Shown here in pieces: positions 34,401-42,171 of a DNA stretch of 64,000 nt. The stretch is taken from NCBI RefSeq assembly GCF_004118155.1, contig NZ_SAIQ01000001.1, forward strand, positions 496,001-560,000. The letters are read 5' to 3'. Source of the DNA: Edaphocola flava (GTDB lineage: Bacteria > Bacteroidota > Bacteroidia > Chitinophagales > Chitinophagaceae). The position numbers and the translations under genes are program-made. The number at the start of each line of letters is the position of its first letter. The stretch's first letter is position 1. The notes beneath the pieces were generated by a model, which searched no databases, was not told where the DNA came from, and was given only the letters and a program-made list of their open reading frames with translations.

Positions 34401-37400
34401 ATACCATACTTAAGTGCCAGATAACTATGAATTCTGGACAGATCTGCATTGGTCATATCACCACCGGTAGGGTTATGATACAATACGACTTCTGCAATAT
34501 CACCGTTGAAGTTATCTCCGGTAGTACCGTCTGCCCCCATATACGCACCGGTAGTCGGCAGCGAATAGTTACCTCCGGTATAAGGATATGGTGATGGGTA
34601 CACTTTCATCAGGCCATTGTAGAACCCTCTCTGATTGGCAGGGCTGCCGGTCTTTGGTAATATTGCTGAATAGATACCAAAGTTATTCGGAGTGGCTATC
34701 GCTGCAGCGGCTGTATTGTAGTTGTTACCGATTGCAGGGATTGCTGTATTGCCACCTGCTCCGGAATAGAAGAAGCCATCATCATTACCTGCTACAGCAA
34801 AAAGACTGCGGGTAACCGTATTACGCTGAGGATTTCTGGCCACCACAATATAGTGCACAGAGCCGGCAGTATTTAAGTAAGCAGTAGTATTGTTACGTAA
34901 GTAATTGTTTGTACCATCAAAAGTAACGGTAGGGTTAAAGTTCCAGGTGCTGGTATAAGTTGTCTGATCATTGTAAGGCAGTACCGCAGTACCACTTGGT
35001 GTCAGATTCACCGCATTGGTAGTGGTGGTAGCCCATTCAGTAACCATTTTATTCGCATCTGTGGTCACACCGTTATCGGCTTTATACCATAAAGACAGAT
35101 CAGTACCAACGCCACCCGGACCAGCGATATAGCCTCCGAAAGTGAAGTACTGACCATTGGCAAGGGTTACGTCTGCATAGTTATATACCACACCGTTTAT
35201 GGTCTGTGTATTCACGCTCATGTCCGTACTTACATCACTTGCATCGAATACGGCATCTGTACTTTGTATCAGTGACAGGTTTACAATACCAGCAGGCCAT
35301 GCTACACGCACAGTACCTACAGCATTGGTGTTCTGTACCTTCCAGATGGCCGCAAAACGCAGGTTTAGTCCTGATATGCCGGTCAGTGGTGCCGACAGTG
35401 CTTTAGTCAATCCATTGTCTCCCCATACCAGGTATTGACCATTGGTCAGGGCTGTATTGTTCGATGTATTAGTATTGGCCAGACCTGTAGTACCGATCAG
35501 GACTTGCTGTCCGCTAACGTTACTGCGCGATTGCTTCTGGTTTAAGGCACTATTCTCATCATTAACCAGACCGGCAATACTGTTGTTATACCCATTATTA
35601 ATAGTGGTATCCCAAACTACTACAGAAGTACTGCTCAGGTAATTTGTAGTACTGGTACCGGCATCATTTTTTAAAGTAATACCATATTTAAGCGCGAGAT
35701 AAGAATTGATTCTCTGCTTTTCATCACCACCCGAATTCTGATGGTCTGTACTGTAGGCAAATACTTCAGACATGGCCCCCTGGTATTGCTCATACCCGGT
35801 TGCAGTAAGGTTATACCCTTCTGAGCCGATTGAAAAACTCGCCGCAGTGTTAATACCCCCAACATTGTATGCAGTAGTAGAGAACAGCTGTCCGTCTATG
35901 TTCATATACATACCATTGGTACTGCCACGCCAGGACATACCACCGATATGGGCTGGTTTGGTATTCAGGGTAACGGTACCATTGGTAACCAGTACGGTTC
36001 CGTTATCGCGGGTCAGATAGTAGGCATTATCTCCTCTTACCAGATTAGGATCATCATCGCCCCAACCGTATGGTGTACGCCATCCGCCTACTGTGGAGTT
36101 GAACATTACCCCATAAACCGAACCCGGGCTATTGGTCGCCGGGAAATAGTTATCATTAAGTCTGTAGAAGAAATCATTGGTTCCGTCGAAATAGTAGAAC
36201 GGATTGAAGTTAAAGTTATAATCTTTGTTATTAGCCGTATAGCTGGCATTGGTTACCAGTGCAGGTTGGTAAGCAGTATTATTGGTCTGTATCACATCTC
36301 TGCCATTACCAGATATATCTTTCCAGATATTTTTCTGTCCTGCAGTAGCCGTGCCATCATCTGCTTTATGCCACATGAGCAGTCCGGTAGTCACCCCACC
36401 AGGTCCGGCCAGTTTTGCACCGAAGGTAAAGTACTGACCGTTGGTCAGGGTTACATCTGCATAATTGTACACCACCCCGTTTATAGTAGTGGTATTAGCC
36501 GTCATACCGGTAATCGTATTGCCGGTAGCAAACGTTGCATCTGTACTCTGGATCAGGCTCAGGTTAGTCAAGCCTTGAGGCCATGCTACTCTTACTGTTC
36601 CTACAGTGCCCGTATTCTGCACCTGCCATACGGCCGCAAAGCGATGACTGAGGCTACTAGCGGTAAAGGAAACCGTAGGCACCTTGGCCAGTCCGTTATC
36701 GCCCCAGATCAGGTATTGACCATTACTCAGTCCGCTTGCATTAGCAACGTTGGTATTGGCCAGGCCGGTAGTACCAATCAGCACCTGTGTACCGGTATTA
36801 GTGCTCCACGATTGCTTTTGATGCAATGCACCATTATCGTCACGGGCTATACCGGCAATATTGCTTTTATAACCAGTGTGAGCTGCCGCAGTCCATACGG
36901 TAGCACCCGCTGCATTTTTATAATCTTTCGTACCACTTGCATAGGTAGTACCGTATTTGATAGCCAGGTAAGTCTCCAGCTGATCCATCTGAGCAGTGGT
37001 AAGCCTGTCTTCAAAAACCAAAATCTCATTCAGCTGACCGCTGAATGAACCATAGTTATCGTCGGCGCCGATACGCAGATTGCGCGCGCCGGTACTCTGG
37101 TTGGCATTATTCAATTGAGATCCTACATAATCGGCACGATCCCCGTTCATAGAGACCGTAGCAGCAGCATAGTTGACATTGGTGCCTCCACCGTTCTGCC
37201 ATCCGGATCCTGCATTAAAATACATATTTGCTTTCAGGGCATTGGGACTCAGCCCCTGGTATCCAGGCCCTCCGGTAAAGAACAATACCTGATTCGTGTT
37301 GGCGAATAGGTGCAAGCCCGGATAGTCCATAGAAGAATGGAACCCGAGGAAACCATTTCTTTTCAGGACATTTACATAACCGGCGGCATACAAGGTTCCG

Positions 37401-37753
37401 TTGACCCGGTCAATAACATTTACACCGGTACCGGCATTGAACTGCATCCAGTCATTACTGCCGTCAAAGGTAACCGTAGGGTTAAAGTTGGCCAGTGTGG
37501 TGGATGAGGAAAATACCGGTCGGCTCCCGGCTGTAGACTGAATCAGGTTAAACCCTGTGCCCTGGAATTCGTTCCATTGCTGTACGGTCGCGTTATTCCC
37601 GGCAGTGGTGATGCCGGCATCCGAAAACAGGCTGGATGTTACATCCGCACGATACCATGCCGTAACCGGTACGCCACCAGGATTCTGCGCCAGTGCCGGC
37701 AAACCGAATGCGAGGTTAGCCGCCAGTACGCTCCAAAGTAGATTTTGTTTCAT
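31442..37753 (-). CDS. giant T9SS-secreted protein with four ~425-aa lectin-like repeats
   Basis: 2103 aa from ATG 37753 (MKQNLLWSVLA); the 14-residue upstream extension would precede the signal peptide. Four repeats start near residues 27, 451, 881 and 1303. Each opens with a GGV...WYRADVT / MWHKADDG / WYKADNG type motif and continues through a LamG/concanavalin-A-like sandwich. Each then reaches YLA[IL]KYG[IT]T, IAG(I/L/V)..D..[AS]L.QKQS, NGQ(Y/F)L(I/V/L)WGDN and a VQNT..VGTVRVAWP module (diverged in the fourth). The C-terminus has an FN3-like stretch and a T9SS tail (LPNPVRSELWI, ITNATGQ, GLYIISV, KVIKE). It is probably a large surface adhesin or glycan-binding protein; the ligand is unknown. 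Confidence 0.85.
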   Translation of the reverse strand: MKQNLLWSVLAANLAFGLPALAQNPGGVPVTAWYRADVTSSLFSDAGITTAGNNATVQQWNEFQGTGFNLIQSTAGSRPVFSSSTTLANFNPTVTFDGSNDWMQFNAGTGVNVIDRVNGTLYAAGYVNVLKRNGFLGFHSSMDYPGLHLFANTNQVLFFTGGPGYQGLSPNALKANMYFNAGSGWQNGGGTNVNYAAATVSMNGDRADYVGSQLNNANQSTGARNLRIGADDNYGSFSGQLNEILVFEDRLTTAQMDQLETYLAIKYGTTYASGTKDYKNAAGATVWTAAAHTGYKSNIAGIARDDNGALHQKQSWSTNTGTQVLIGTTGLANTNVANASGLSNGQYLIWGDNGLAKVPTVSFTASSLSHRFAAVWQVQNTGTVGTVRVAWPQGLTNLSLIQSTDATFATGNTITGMTANTTTINGVVYNYADVTLTNGQYFTFGAKLAGPGGVTTGLLMWHKADDGTATAGQKNIWKDISGNGRDVIQTNNTAYQPALVTNASYTANNKDYNFNFNPFYYFDGTNDFFYRLNDNYFPATNSPGSVYGVMFNSTVGGWRTPYGWGDDDPNLVRGDNAYYLTRDNGTVLVTNGTVTLNTKPAHIGGMSWRGSTNGMYMNIDGQLFSTTAYNVGGINTAASFSIGSEGYNLTATGYEQYQGAMSEVFAYSTDHQNSGGDEKQRINSYLALKYGITLKNDAGTSTTNYLSSTSVVVWDTTINNGYNNSIAGLVNDENSALNQKQSRSNVSGQQVLIGTTGLANTNTSNNTALTNGQYLVWGDNGLTKALSAPLTGISGLNLRFAAIWKVQNTNAVGTVRVAWPAGIVNLSLIQSTDAVFDASDVSTDMSVNTQTINGVVYNYADVTLANGQYFTFGGYIAGPGGVGTDLSLWYKADNGVTTDANKMVTEWATTTTNAVNLTPSGTAVLPYNDQTTYTSTWNFNPTVTFDGTNNYLRNNTTAYLNTAGSVHYIVVARNPQRNTVTRSLFAVAGNDDGFFYSGAGGNTAIPAIGNNYNTAAAAIATPNNFGIYSAILPKTGSPANQRGFYNGLMKVYPSPYPYTGGNYSLPTTGAYMGADGTTGDNFNGDIAEVVLYHNPTGGDMTNADLSRIHSYLALKYGITLDQTTAQNYVNSSSAVIWDATTANAGYNSNIAGIGRDDVGSLNQKQSKSVNAGQQVLVSTTGLESTNAANTGLMTNGQFLIWGDNNLAKAPTVSIAGISGINYRFGSIWKVQNTGAVGTVRVAWPKGYANLKLIQSTDATITSSDVITDMTNSQVVNGVEYNYADVTLANGEYFTFAAFIQAPGGVTNNLSYWYRADKFAEANAVGSSVTSWTDFTSGTVSAQLGDNAQPVSAQGSSTYFNYNPGIKFTNANQSLGNLNVQTVTNLNYDIFTLTKEGVVAGGNGRIFSSLVNNADQSGSINYWDGIGIMADQRIERMNTAYNNRYLANPGNILYATNNPSIMYNKFSDLDVSKGLNGAANGTAGTNTTRGQFNGGHAFGSTQFSSNGSDNAGFTGDLGEVIIYGNGNISPAERNKVESYLAIKYGITLNNSNNYTTSQNVVVWNAATNATYYNNVAGVGYDYISALLQKQSRSQMANANGQVIMGLGEIDSTNDLNPATLADGQFLLWGDNGNTQAMTNTASTYTAFNYSGGTNNARRMNRVWKVQNTNVANEMLIRFPVASVGTTTLPLGDACGSYAILFASDSTFTSNLTVVPLTVNGTDYDVTHAFPNGTSFFTFAKLTPLANGVVYLPAVTETTDQYNNNCGVGEWVMFNQMGNPTQRLLGMAGYTTTELNNFDVVITPEGIGYDDGTRTTNLMPRITTVLNGNAGAISTGKVRVYYSTSEMNATIVPGAVTNSWFKYEGNADSVLADVYNDGVFLAGKAIAITPDATGVENGVNYVEFHNINSFSSFVYLSSTENVQTVLPVQLTTFTATKGQGKVLLDWTTASEQHNKGFAVEHSTDARNWNTIGFVNSLAASGNSDITLNYAFTHKEPVNGNNFYRLKQTDFDGNYVYSPVRMVGFAQTESAIRILPNPVRSELWIQGLNGSNKIVITNATGQVMVTIKTDNVASHMVNMGHYAPGLYIISVVKENGMRSSYKVIKE

Positions 37754-37891
37754 AGAAAAAAATTTGAGTAATGCGTAAAAGGTGAATACAAGCACAGCAG
37801 CGGTTTACTGATACATAGATGCAGTCTGAAAAGACGGTTATCATCACATTTTTATGCGGAGCCACTGTGTATTTTTCAAGGTGTTATACAT

Positions 37892-37899
37892 CAAAAGTA
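37892..37899 (-). promoter_or_regulatory. -7 box (TACTTTTG) for the giant T9SS gene
   Basis: TAnnTTTG match on the minus strand, ~138 bp before ATG 37753, leaving a moderately long leader. Confidence 0.45.
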
Positions 37900-38290
37900 G
37901 AGCGGGAAACGAAGGCGGTTAAAAACTTACGGACAAGTCGAATTAACTTATTGAACATTCCGCACCCAGCTATTGACCCTATACGCAAAACCACTTGTCC
38001 GGCATTTAGAGCAGACTAAAACAGGCACCGGATCAGTAGGAATATGATTAGTACATAATATTTTAATTATTGAATCAGATCGAATTATTATACTTTCGGA
38101 CATTACAATATGGAGAAAATGCTTCGGATTTGTATCTTTCGTCCACTATTAGCCTAAATCATACTGTACTTGTTCAATAATTATATTCAGAAAACACAAT
38201 CGGATTCTTCGGAAAAACCCCGAGTGCTTACCTTTAGTGTCTGAATGTGAGTTTGAATAGTTACCATACTTCAATTCATATACACGATTT

Positions 38291-38298
38291 TATGTTTG
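38291..38298 (+). promoter_or_regulatory. -7 box (TATGTTTG) for the sensor kinase
   Basis: TAnnTTTG match 50 bp before ATG 38349 and inside the longer frame that begins at 38247, so it supports the later start. Confidence 0.55.
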
Positions 38299-38348
38299 CA
38301 ATAGCAAGAATAACTCAAAACAAAAAAAACGAAAGCGGAAATGTCTAT

Positions 38349-40217
38349 ATGCGTACCAGTAGGTTCACATGTATCCTTAAAATCTTACTGGCAAGCCTTA
38401 TATGCCTTATTGCAGATACCGACAAGGCATTCGGCAAAAGTGTAGAAGATTCTGCAACACAGGTTATTGCTGGTTTTTACACCCGCTATAAGCAAGGTAC
38501 ACTGACAGAAAAAGCCTACCTGGATACTATGGGTAAGACGATGCGGCGGCTACTGTCAAAACATATTTTCTTCGAAAACAAGGACCTCCTGGTAATGCTT
38601 AGCCCTTACCGGAAAGTAATCTGGGATCATCATCATGGTGAATTATACAAACAGGAATATTATGCAATCCTGAGTAACCAGGCCAAAATGTCGGGCAGAG
38701 ACGGGGAGATGTTATTCTATGCTGAAAAAATGATGAGCGAGGTAAAAGGACACAAAGGCAATAGCTTTATAACGCCGCTTACTTTTCTTGTTGATTACTA
38801 TAACAGTAAAAATGCCTTTGATCGCACACTGGAATTATACCGTAAAAACAGAGCATCTATACTAAGCTTGCCGGAAGCTGTAAAAAACCGTGAGCTGGAT
38901 AGTGTGCTGTTGACAAGAACGAGCAATTTATTGACTTACATTGGCAATGCTGCTTATCGTAACAAAGATATGGCTATTGCTGCTGAAATAGATTCCACTG
39001 TTGCAAGGGAACTAGCGTATGCACAGGTGATAAACAGTACTAACCTGGATGCCATTTACCGCCTTAAGGACACACGTATACAGTTGCTTTACAGGAAAGG
39101 AATAGCGCTGAATTCGCCTTCTGTCATATGGGATGCGATTAGGCAAATGGAAGCCTTATCTCAGGATCCTAAAACCCCGGAGTACCTTAGGGATTATATG
39201 AAATTTTCATTGATTGATTATAAAACCATTTTCTTCCTGGAACAGCGTAATATAGACAGTGCCAATTATTATGTAAACCTTATAGCACAACAGTTCAACC
39301 AAACCACGAATCCTTATGATGCGTACATGGTTACTAAATATAAGGCGCGAGCTCTGTACAACCAGGGAAAATACAAGGAGAGCACAGATACGCTGCGCAA
39401 GGCAATTGAACTTATTGAGGAATTTGTGGGTAATTCTGCATCAGATGCCAGCGATATGATGTATGCCCGGGCCAAAGTAGAGGATCAGCAGATTGTGCTG
39501 GCTGAAGCTGAGGCTAAGCAAAAGAGAACAGATCAGCTACTATTATTGATCGGGGCCGGCGCTGTACTGCTGCTGCTGGCAGGTGTTTCTGCTTTTGTGA
39601 TTATACGCCAGCGCCAACAGGCCAGGTTCCTGGAGTTTAAACTTAACCTCGCACGGAATATACATGATGAGGCTAATCCTGCACTGCTTTATGCCAAAAC
39701 TCTGGCCAAGGCAAAGCGCGCGGGAGAAGGACTTACAGACAAGAGCGAACTGGAAGAACATATAGATCATACGATGGAACTGATACGCAGCCTGGCACAT
39801 GATCTGAAATCGGATAAGCAGTATTCGGTTGCTGATCTGATCAGCAATATAAGACAGACACTGGAAAAGCTGAGCCTGATTGGTGAGTTTCACTTCCAGA
39901 TACATGAGAAGGTAGATGATAAAAGGTTTCTGAGTCACTATCAGTACACCCAGCTTAAAGCAGTATTGCAGGAGTGCATTACCAACACGCTGAAGCATGC
40001 GCAGTTCAGCAGGATCGACCTCTTTTTCAGTAATCTGAAAGATAAACTGAATATCATTTATAAAGACAATGGAAGCGGCTGGTCGGAACAATCATCCAAT
40101 GATGGTATCGGGCTTGACAATATGACGCAGCGCATTCAAAAACTGAATGCAGATGTTACGATAGACAATCAGTATCCTGAAGGATATCAGATTGACCTTT
40201 CCGTGAAATTACATTAA
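38349..40217 (+). CDS. sensor histidine kinase with periplasmic helical-repeat domain
   Basis: 622 aa. Signal or anchor segment at ~5-25 (CILKILLASLICLIA), then a ~370-residue periplasmic helical domain with TPR-like pairs (ARALYNQGKYKESTDTLRKAIELI). A transmembrane helix follows at ~396-418 (LLIGAGAVLLLLAGVSAFVI). The dimerisation helix has RNIHDEANPALLYAK with His439 as phospho-acceptor, as in HisKA_3-type kinases. The HATPase has LQECITNTLKHA (N box), DNGSGW and GIGLDNMTQRI. It is paired with the NarL-type regulator 51 bp downstream. Signal unknown. Confidence 0.88.
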   Translation: MRTSRFTCILKILLASLICLIADTDKAFGKSVEDSATQVIAGFYTRYKQGTLTEKAYLDTMGKTMRRLLSKHIFFENKDLLVMLSPYRKVIWDHHHGELYKQEYYAILSNQAKMSGRDGEMLFYAEKMMSEVKGHKGNSFITPLTFLVDYYNSKNAFDRTLELYRKNRASILSLPEAVKNRELDSVLLTRTSNLLTYIGNAAYRNKDMAIAAEIDSTVARELAYAQVINSTNLDAIYRLKDTRIQLLYRKGIALNSPSVIWDAIRQMEALSQDPKTPEYLRDYMKFSLIDYKTIFFLEQRNIDSANYYVNLIAQQFNQTTNPYDAYMVTKYKARALYNQGKYKESTDTLRKAIELIEEFVGNSASDASDMMYARAKVEDQQIVLAEAEAKQKRTDQLLLLIGAGAVLLLLAGVSAFVIIRQRQQARFLEFKLNLARNIHDEANPALLYAKTLAKAKRAGEGLTDKSELEEHIDHTMELIRSLAHDLKSDKQYSVADLISNIRQTLEKLSLIGEFHFQIHEKVDDKRFLSHYQYTQLKAVLQECITNTLKHAQFSRIDLFFSNLKDKLNIIYKDNGSGWSEQSSNDGIGLDNMTQRIQKLNADVTIDNQYPEGYQIDLSVKLH

Positions 40218-40268
40218 ACAGACCGGAGCTCCGCAGGGGATCATGACCGGGACCGTAAACAATAGACA

Positions 40269-40940
40269 ATGGAACCCTCAAAATATAATAAAGTGCTGGT
40301 GATCGATGATCACAAAATGGTAGCTAATGGTATAAAGCTGGTGATCGGCGACTTGTATAATCATTTTTATATGGCGTACGAAGGGGCCACAGGTATGAGC
40401 CTGGCCCTGCAACATTTTCCTGACCTCGTTATCGTTGACTATAGCCTGCCGGATACGACAGGTGATCTGCTGGTAAGAGAGCTGAAGTATAAATTACCCG
40501 AAACCAAGATACTGGCGTACTCTTTCTCATATGCCCCGGATGCAATCCTGCGCATGTTACAGGCTGGTGTAAACGGCTATGTGATCAAGAAAGAGGATGA
40601 TGAGGAATTTATTAAAAGTGTGCACCTGCTCATGAGCGGCAGAGATTATTTCTGCAAAGAAGCCCGCAACCATATCATTAACCGTTTTTCGGATGCGAAT
40701 GATGAGCTGGCGATGAAGCACCTGATTGCCAACACTAAGTTTTCCGGCAAGGAACTGGAACTGATCAAGCTGCTGTGCCGGCAGATGACGACAAAGGAAA
40801 TAGGAAATCACCTGTTTTTATCAGAGCGAACAGTGGAGCAATACAGGAGTAATATCTCTAAACGTATAGGAGCCCGGAATCTGGCCGGCATCATTAAATT
40901 CGCACTGCAGAACGGTATTGTGCAACTGGACGAATTATAA
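40269..40940 (+). CDS. NarL/FixJ-type response regulator
   Basis: 223 aa. Receiver domain with the acidic pair VIDDHKM, phospho-acceptor Asp57 (VIVDYSLPD), Ser85 and Lys107 (GYVIKKED). The C-terminal LuxR-type helix-turn-helix includes FSGKELELIKLLCRQMTTKEIGNHL and SERTVEQYRSNI. Partner of the HisKA_3-type kinase just upstream; this kinase class normally pairs with such regulators. Its targets are unknown, but the divergent giant T9SS gene is an obvious candidate. Confidence 0.92.
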   Translation: MEPSKYNKVLVIDDHKMVANGIKLVIGDLYNHFYMAYEGATGMSLALQHFPDLVIVDYSLPDTTGDLLVRELKYKLPETKILAYSFSYAPDAILRMLQAGVNGYVIKKEDDEEFIKSVHLLMSGRDYFCKEARNHIINRFSDANDELAMKHLIANTKFSGKELELIKLLCRQMTTKEIGNHLFLSERTVEQYRSNISKRIGARNLAGIIKFALQNGIVQLDEL

Positions 40941-40962
40941 AGAGCATCCTCCCCAAAAGAAT

Positions 40963-41007
40963 AATGCTGTTGTAATATTAACCTTATGGTCTTATTACAA
41001 CAGCATT
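40963..41007. terminator. bidirectional terminator between regulator and gldC
   Basis: 15-bp perfect arms (AATGCTGTTGTAATA) around a 15-nt loop, AT-rich flanks on both sides, between converging genes. Confidence 0.7.
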
Positions 41008-41014
41008 AATTATT

Positions 41015-41371
41015 TTACTTATTCTTAGCCTCGTCGTCCATCAGGGCCTGGTCGGCTTTCTTCTTAAAGTTACGGGCAAATTCTTTGAATTCTGTAGCCA
41101 GCGCTTCGTTGCGTGTTGCACGGGTAAAGGTATCGGCCAGCGTCATCATTGTCTGGAAGAAGAAGTCATTCATCTCATCTACCATCATACGCTTGGTCCA
41201 CAAGTCAATGCGCATTGCCGTTTTCTCCTGGCCATCCCATAAAGACAGGAACATGGCTTTGGCCGGGGTAGGCTCTCCGCTTGTACCAGATGCATGCCAT
41301 TCTATATGCTCCGGCATTTTCTCATTATCCAATACTACATTTATATTGATGTTGTGCTTGTTGTTACTCAT
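41015..41371 (-). CDS. gldC: gliding motility protein GldC
   Basis: 118 aa, small soluble protein. Contains NINVVLDNEKMPEHIEWHAS, AKAMFLSLWDGQEKTAMRIDLWTK and the MMVDEMNDFFFQTMMTLADTF block, which match GldC of Flavobacterium as I remember it. GldC associates with the gliding/T9SS gene set, although its own role is minor. Here it follows batE by 47 bp on the same strand. The window's four T9SS cargo proteins fit a genome with this machinery. Confidence 0.85.
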   Translation of the reverse strand: MSNNKHNININVVLDNEKMPEHIEWHASGTSGEPTPAKAMFLSLWDGQEKTAMRIDLWTKRMMVDEMNDFFFQTMMTLADTFTRATRNEALATEFKEFARNFKKKADQALMDDEAKNK

Positions 41372-41418
41372 AATTTACTGTGTTTTGCGCTGCAAAGTTG
41401 CTATTTTTTTTTCAGTTT

Positions 41419-42171
41419 TCAGACAATTTCTACATCCGCCTGATCAATCCAGCCTTCCGTACCATTTGCCAGGCGCACCAGCACCTTACCTTCTTTGGGC
41501 TGGCCTATTAGGTTCAGTATGGTACCTTCCGGCACACTCATCCGGGGTTTGGTCATATCGCCTGATTCATACAGGAATGCCTGTGAGGAGAGTACTACCG
41601 CTTCGGTATTCACTTTTCCCTGACGATAGCCGGTGAAAGCAAAGCTGATGATCAGTAACCATACAATGGCACTGAGGCTTAACCAGCGGTAACCAAAGCG
41701 GATCTTGCCTGTAATCATGCGATAGATCACAAAGAGTACAAGAAGGAAGCCGATCAGGGCAGCAATAGCCCAGGTATTGGCCGGGATCTTATACAGTATG
41801 GCATGATACCAGCGCATAAAAAAGATATCTTTTAATACAACCGGTGCGCCCGGTGTTTTGCTGTGGATAAAGGATATGTTTTCCCTGGCCTGCTTATTTG
41901 AGGCATTCAGTTTTAAAGCCCTTTTATAGTTCAGTACGGCCTTGCCCCGTTCACCGTTTTTATAATACGCATTTCCGAGGTTGTAATACACGACATCACT
42001 GGCCTCATGCTTTTTTACAATGGCTTCATAATGTTCCGCAGCATTACGGTACTGATGTGCCGCGTAAGACCTTGTCGCTTCATTCCAGTCCTGCACAGCA
42101 GCCTCATCCTGCGCCCATCCTATGATACAACCTAATAGCAGCAGTACAGATAATATTGCTTTCCTCATCAT
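41419..42171 (-). CDS. batE: BatE-like TPR and SH3 domain protein
   Basis: 250 aa. Signal peptide (LLLLGCIIGWAQ), TPR repeats at ~25-105 (YNLGNAYYKNGERGKAVLNYKRALKL), two transmembrane helices (~130-150 and 162-182), then a C-terminal bacterial SH3-like domain (VPEGTILNLIGQPKEGKVLVRL, GTEGWID). This architecture is that of BatE of the Bacteroides aerotolerance operon. It overlaps batD by 4 bp (ATGA), so the two are translationally coupled. Confidence 0.85.
   Translation of the reverse strand: MMRKAILSVLLLLGCIIGWAQDEAAVQDWNEATRSYAAHQYRNAAEHYEAIVKKHEASDVVYYNLGNAYYKNGERGKAVLNYKRALKLNASNKQARENISFIHSKTPGAPVVLKDIFFMRWYHAILYKIPANTWAIAALIGFLLVLFVIYRMITGKIRFGYRWLSLSAIVWLLIISFAFTGYRQGKVNTEAVVLSSQAFLYESGDMTKPRMSVPEGTILNLIGQPKEGKVLVRLANGTEGWIDQADVEIV

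Larger units (their letters stand above)
37754..38348. other. divergent intergenic region with two promoters
   Basis: 595 bp, AT-rich. It contains the minus-strand box TACTTTTG (37892-37899) and the plus-strand box TATGTTTG (38291-38298). The frames that cross it are extensions of the flanking genes. No RNA gene recognised. Confidence 0.5.

Noticed and set aside
35948-37048. 366-aa open frame on the plus strand
   Set aside because: Antisense to the repeat-rich T9SS gene; composition is a mirror of the repeats, with no recognisable domain.
33845-37673. CRISPR or satellite repeat array
   Set aside because: The repeats are long (~1.3 kb), coding and in frame; they encode protein domains.
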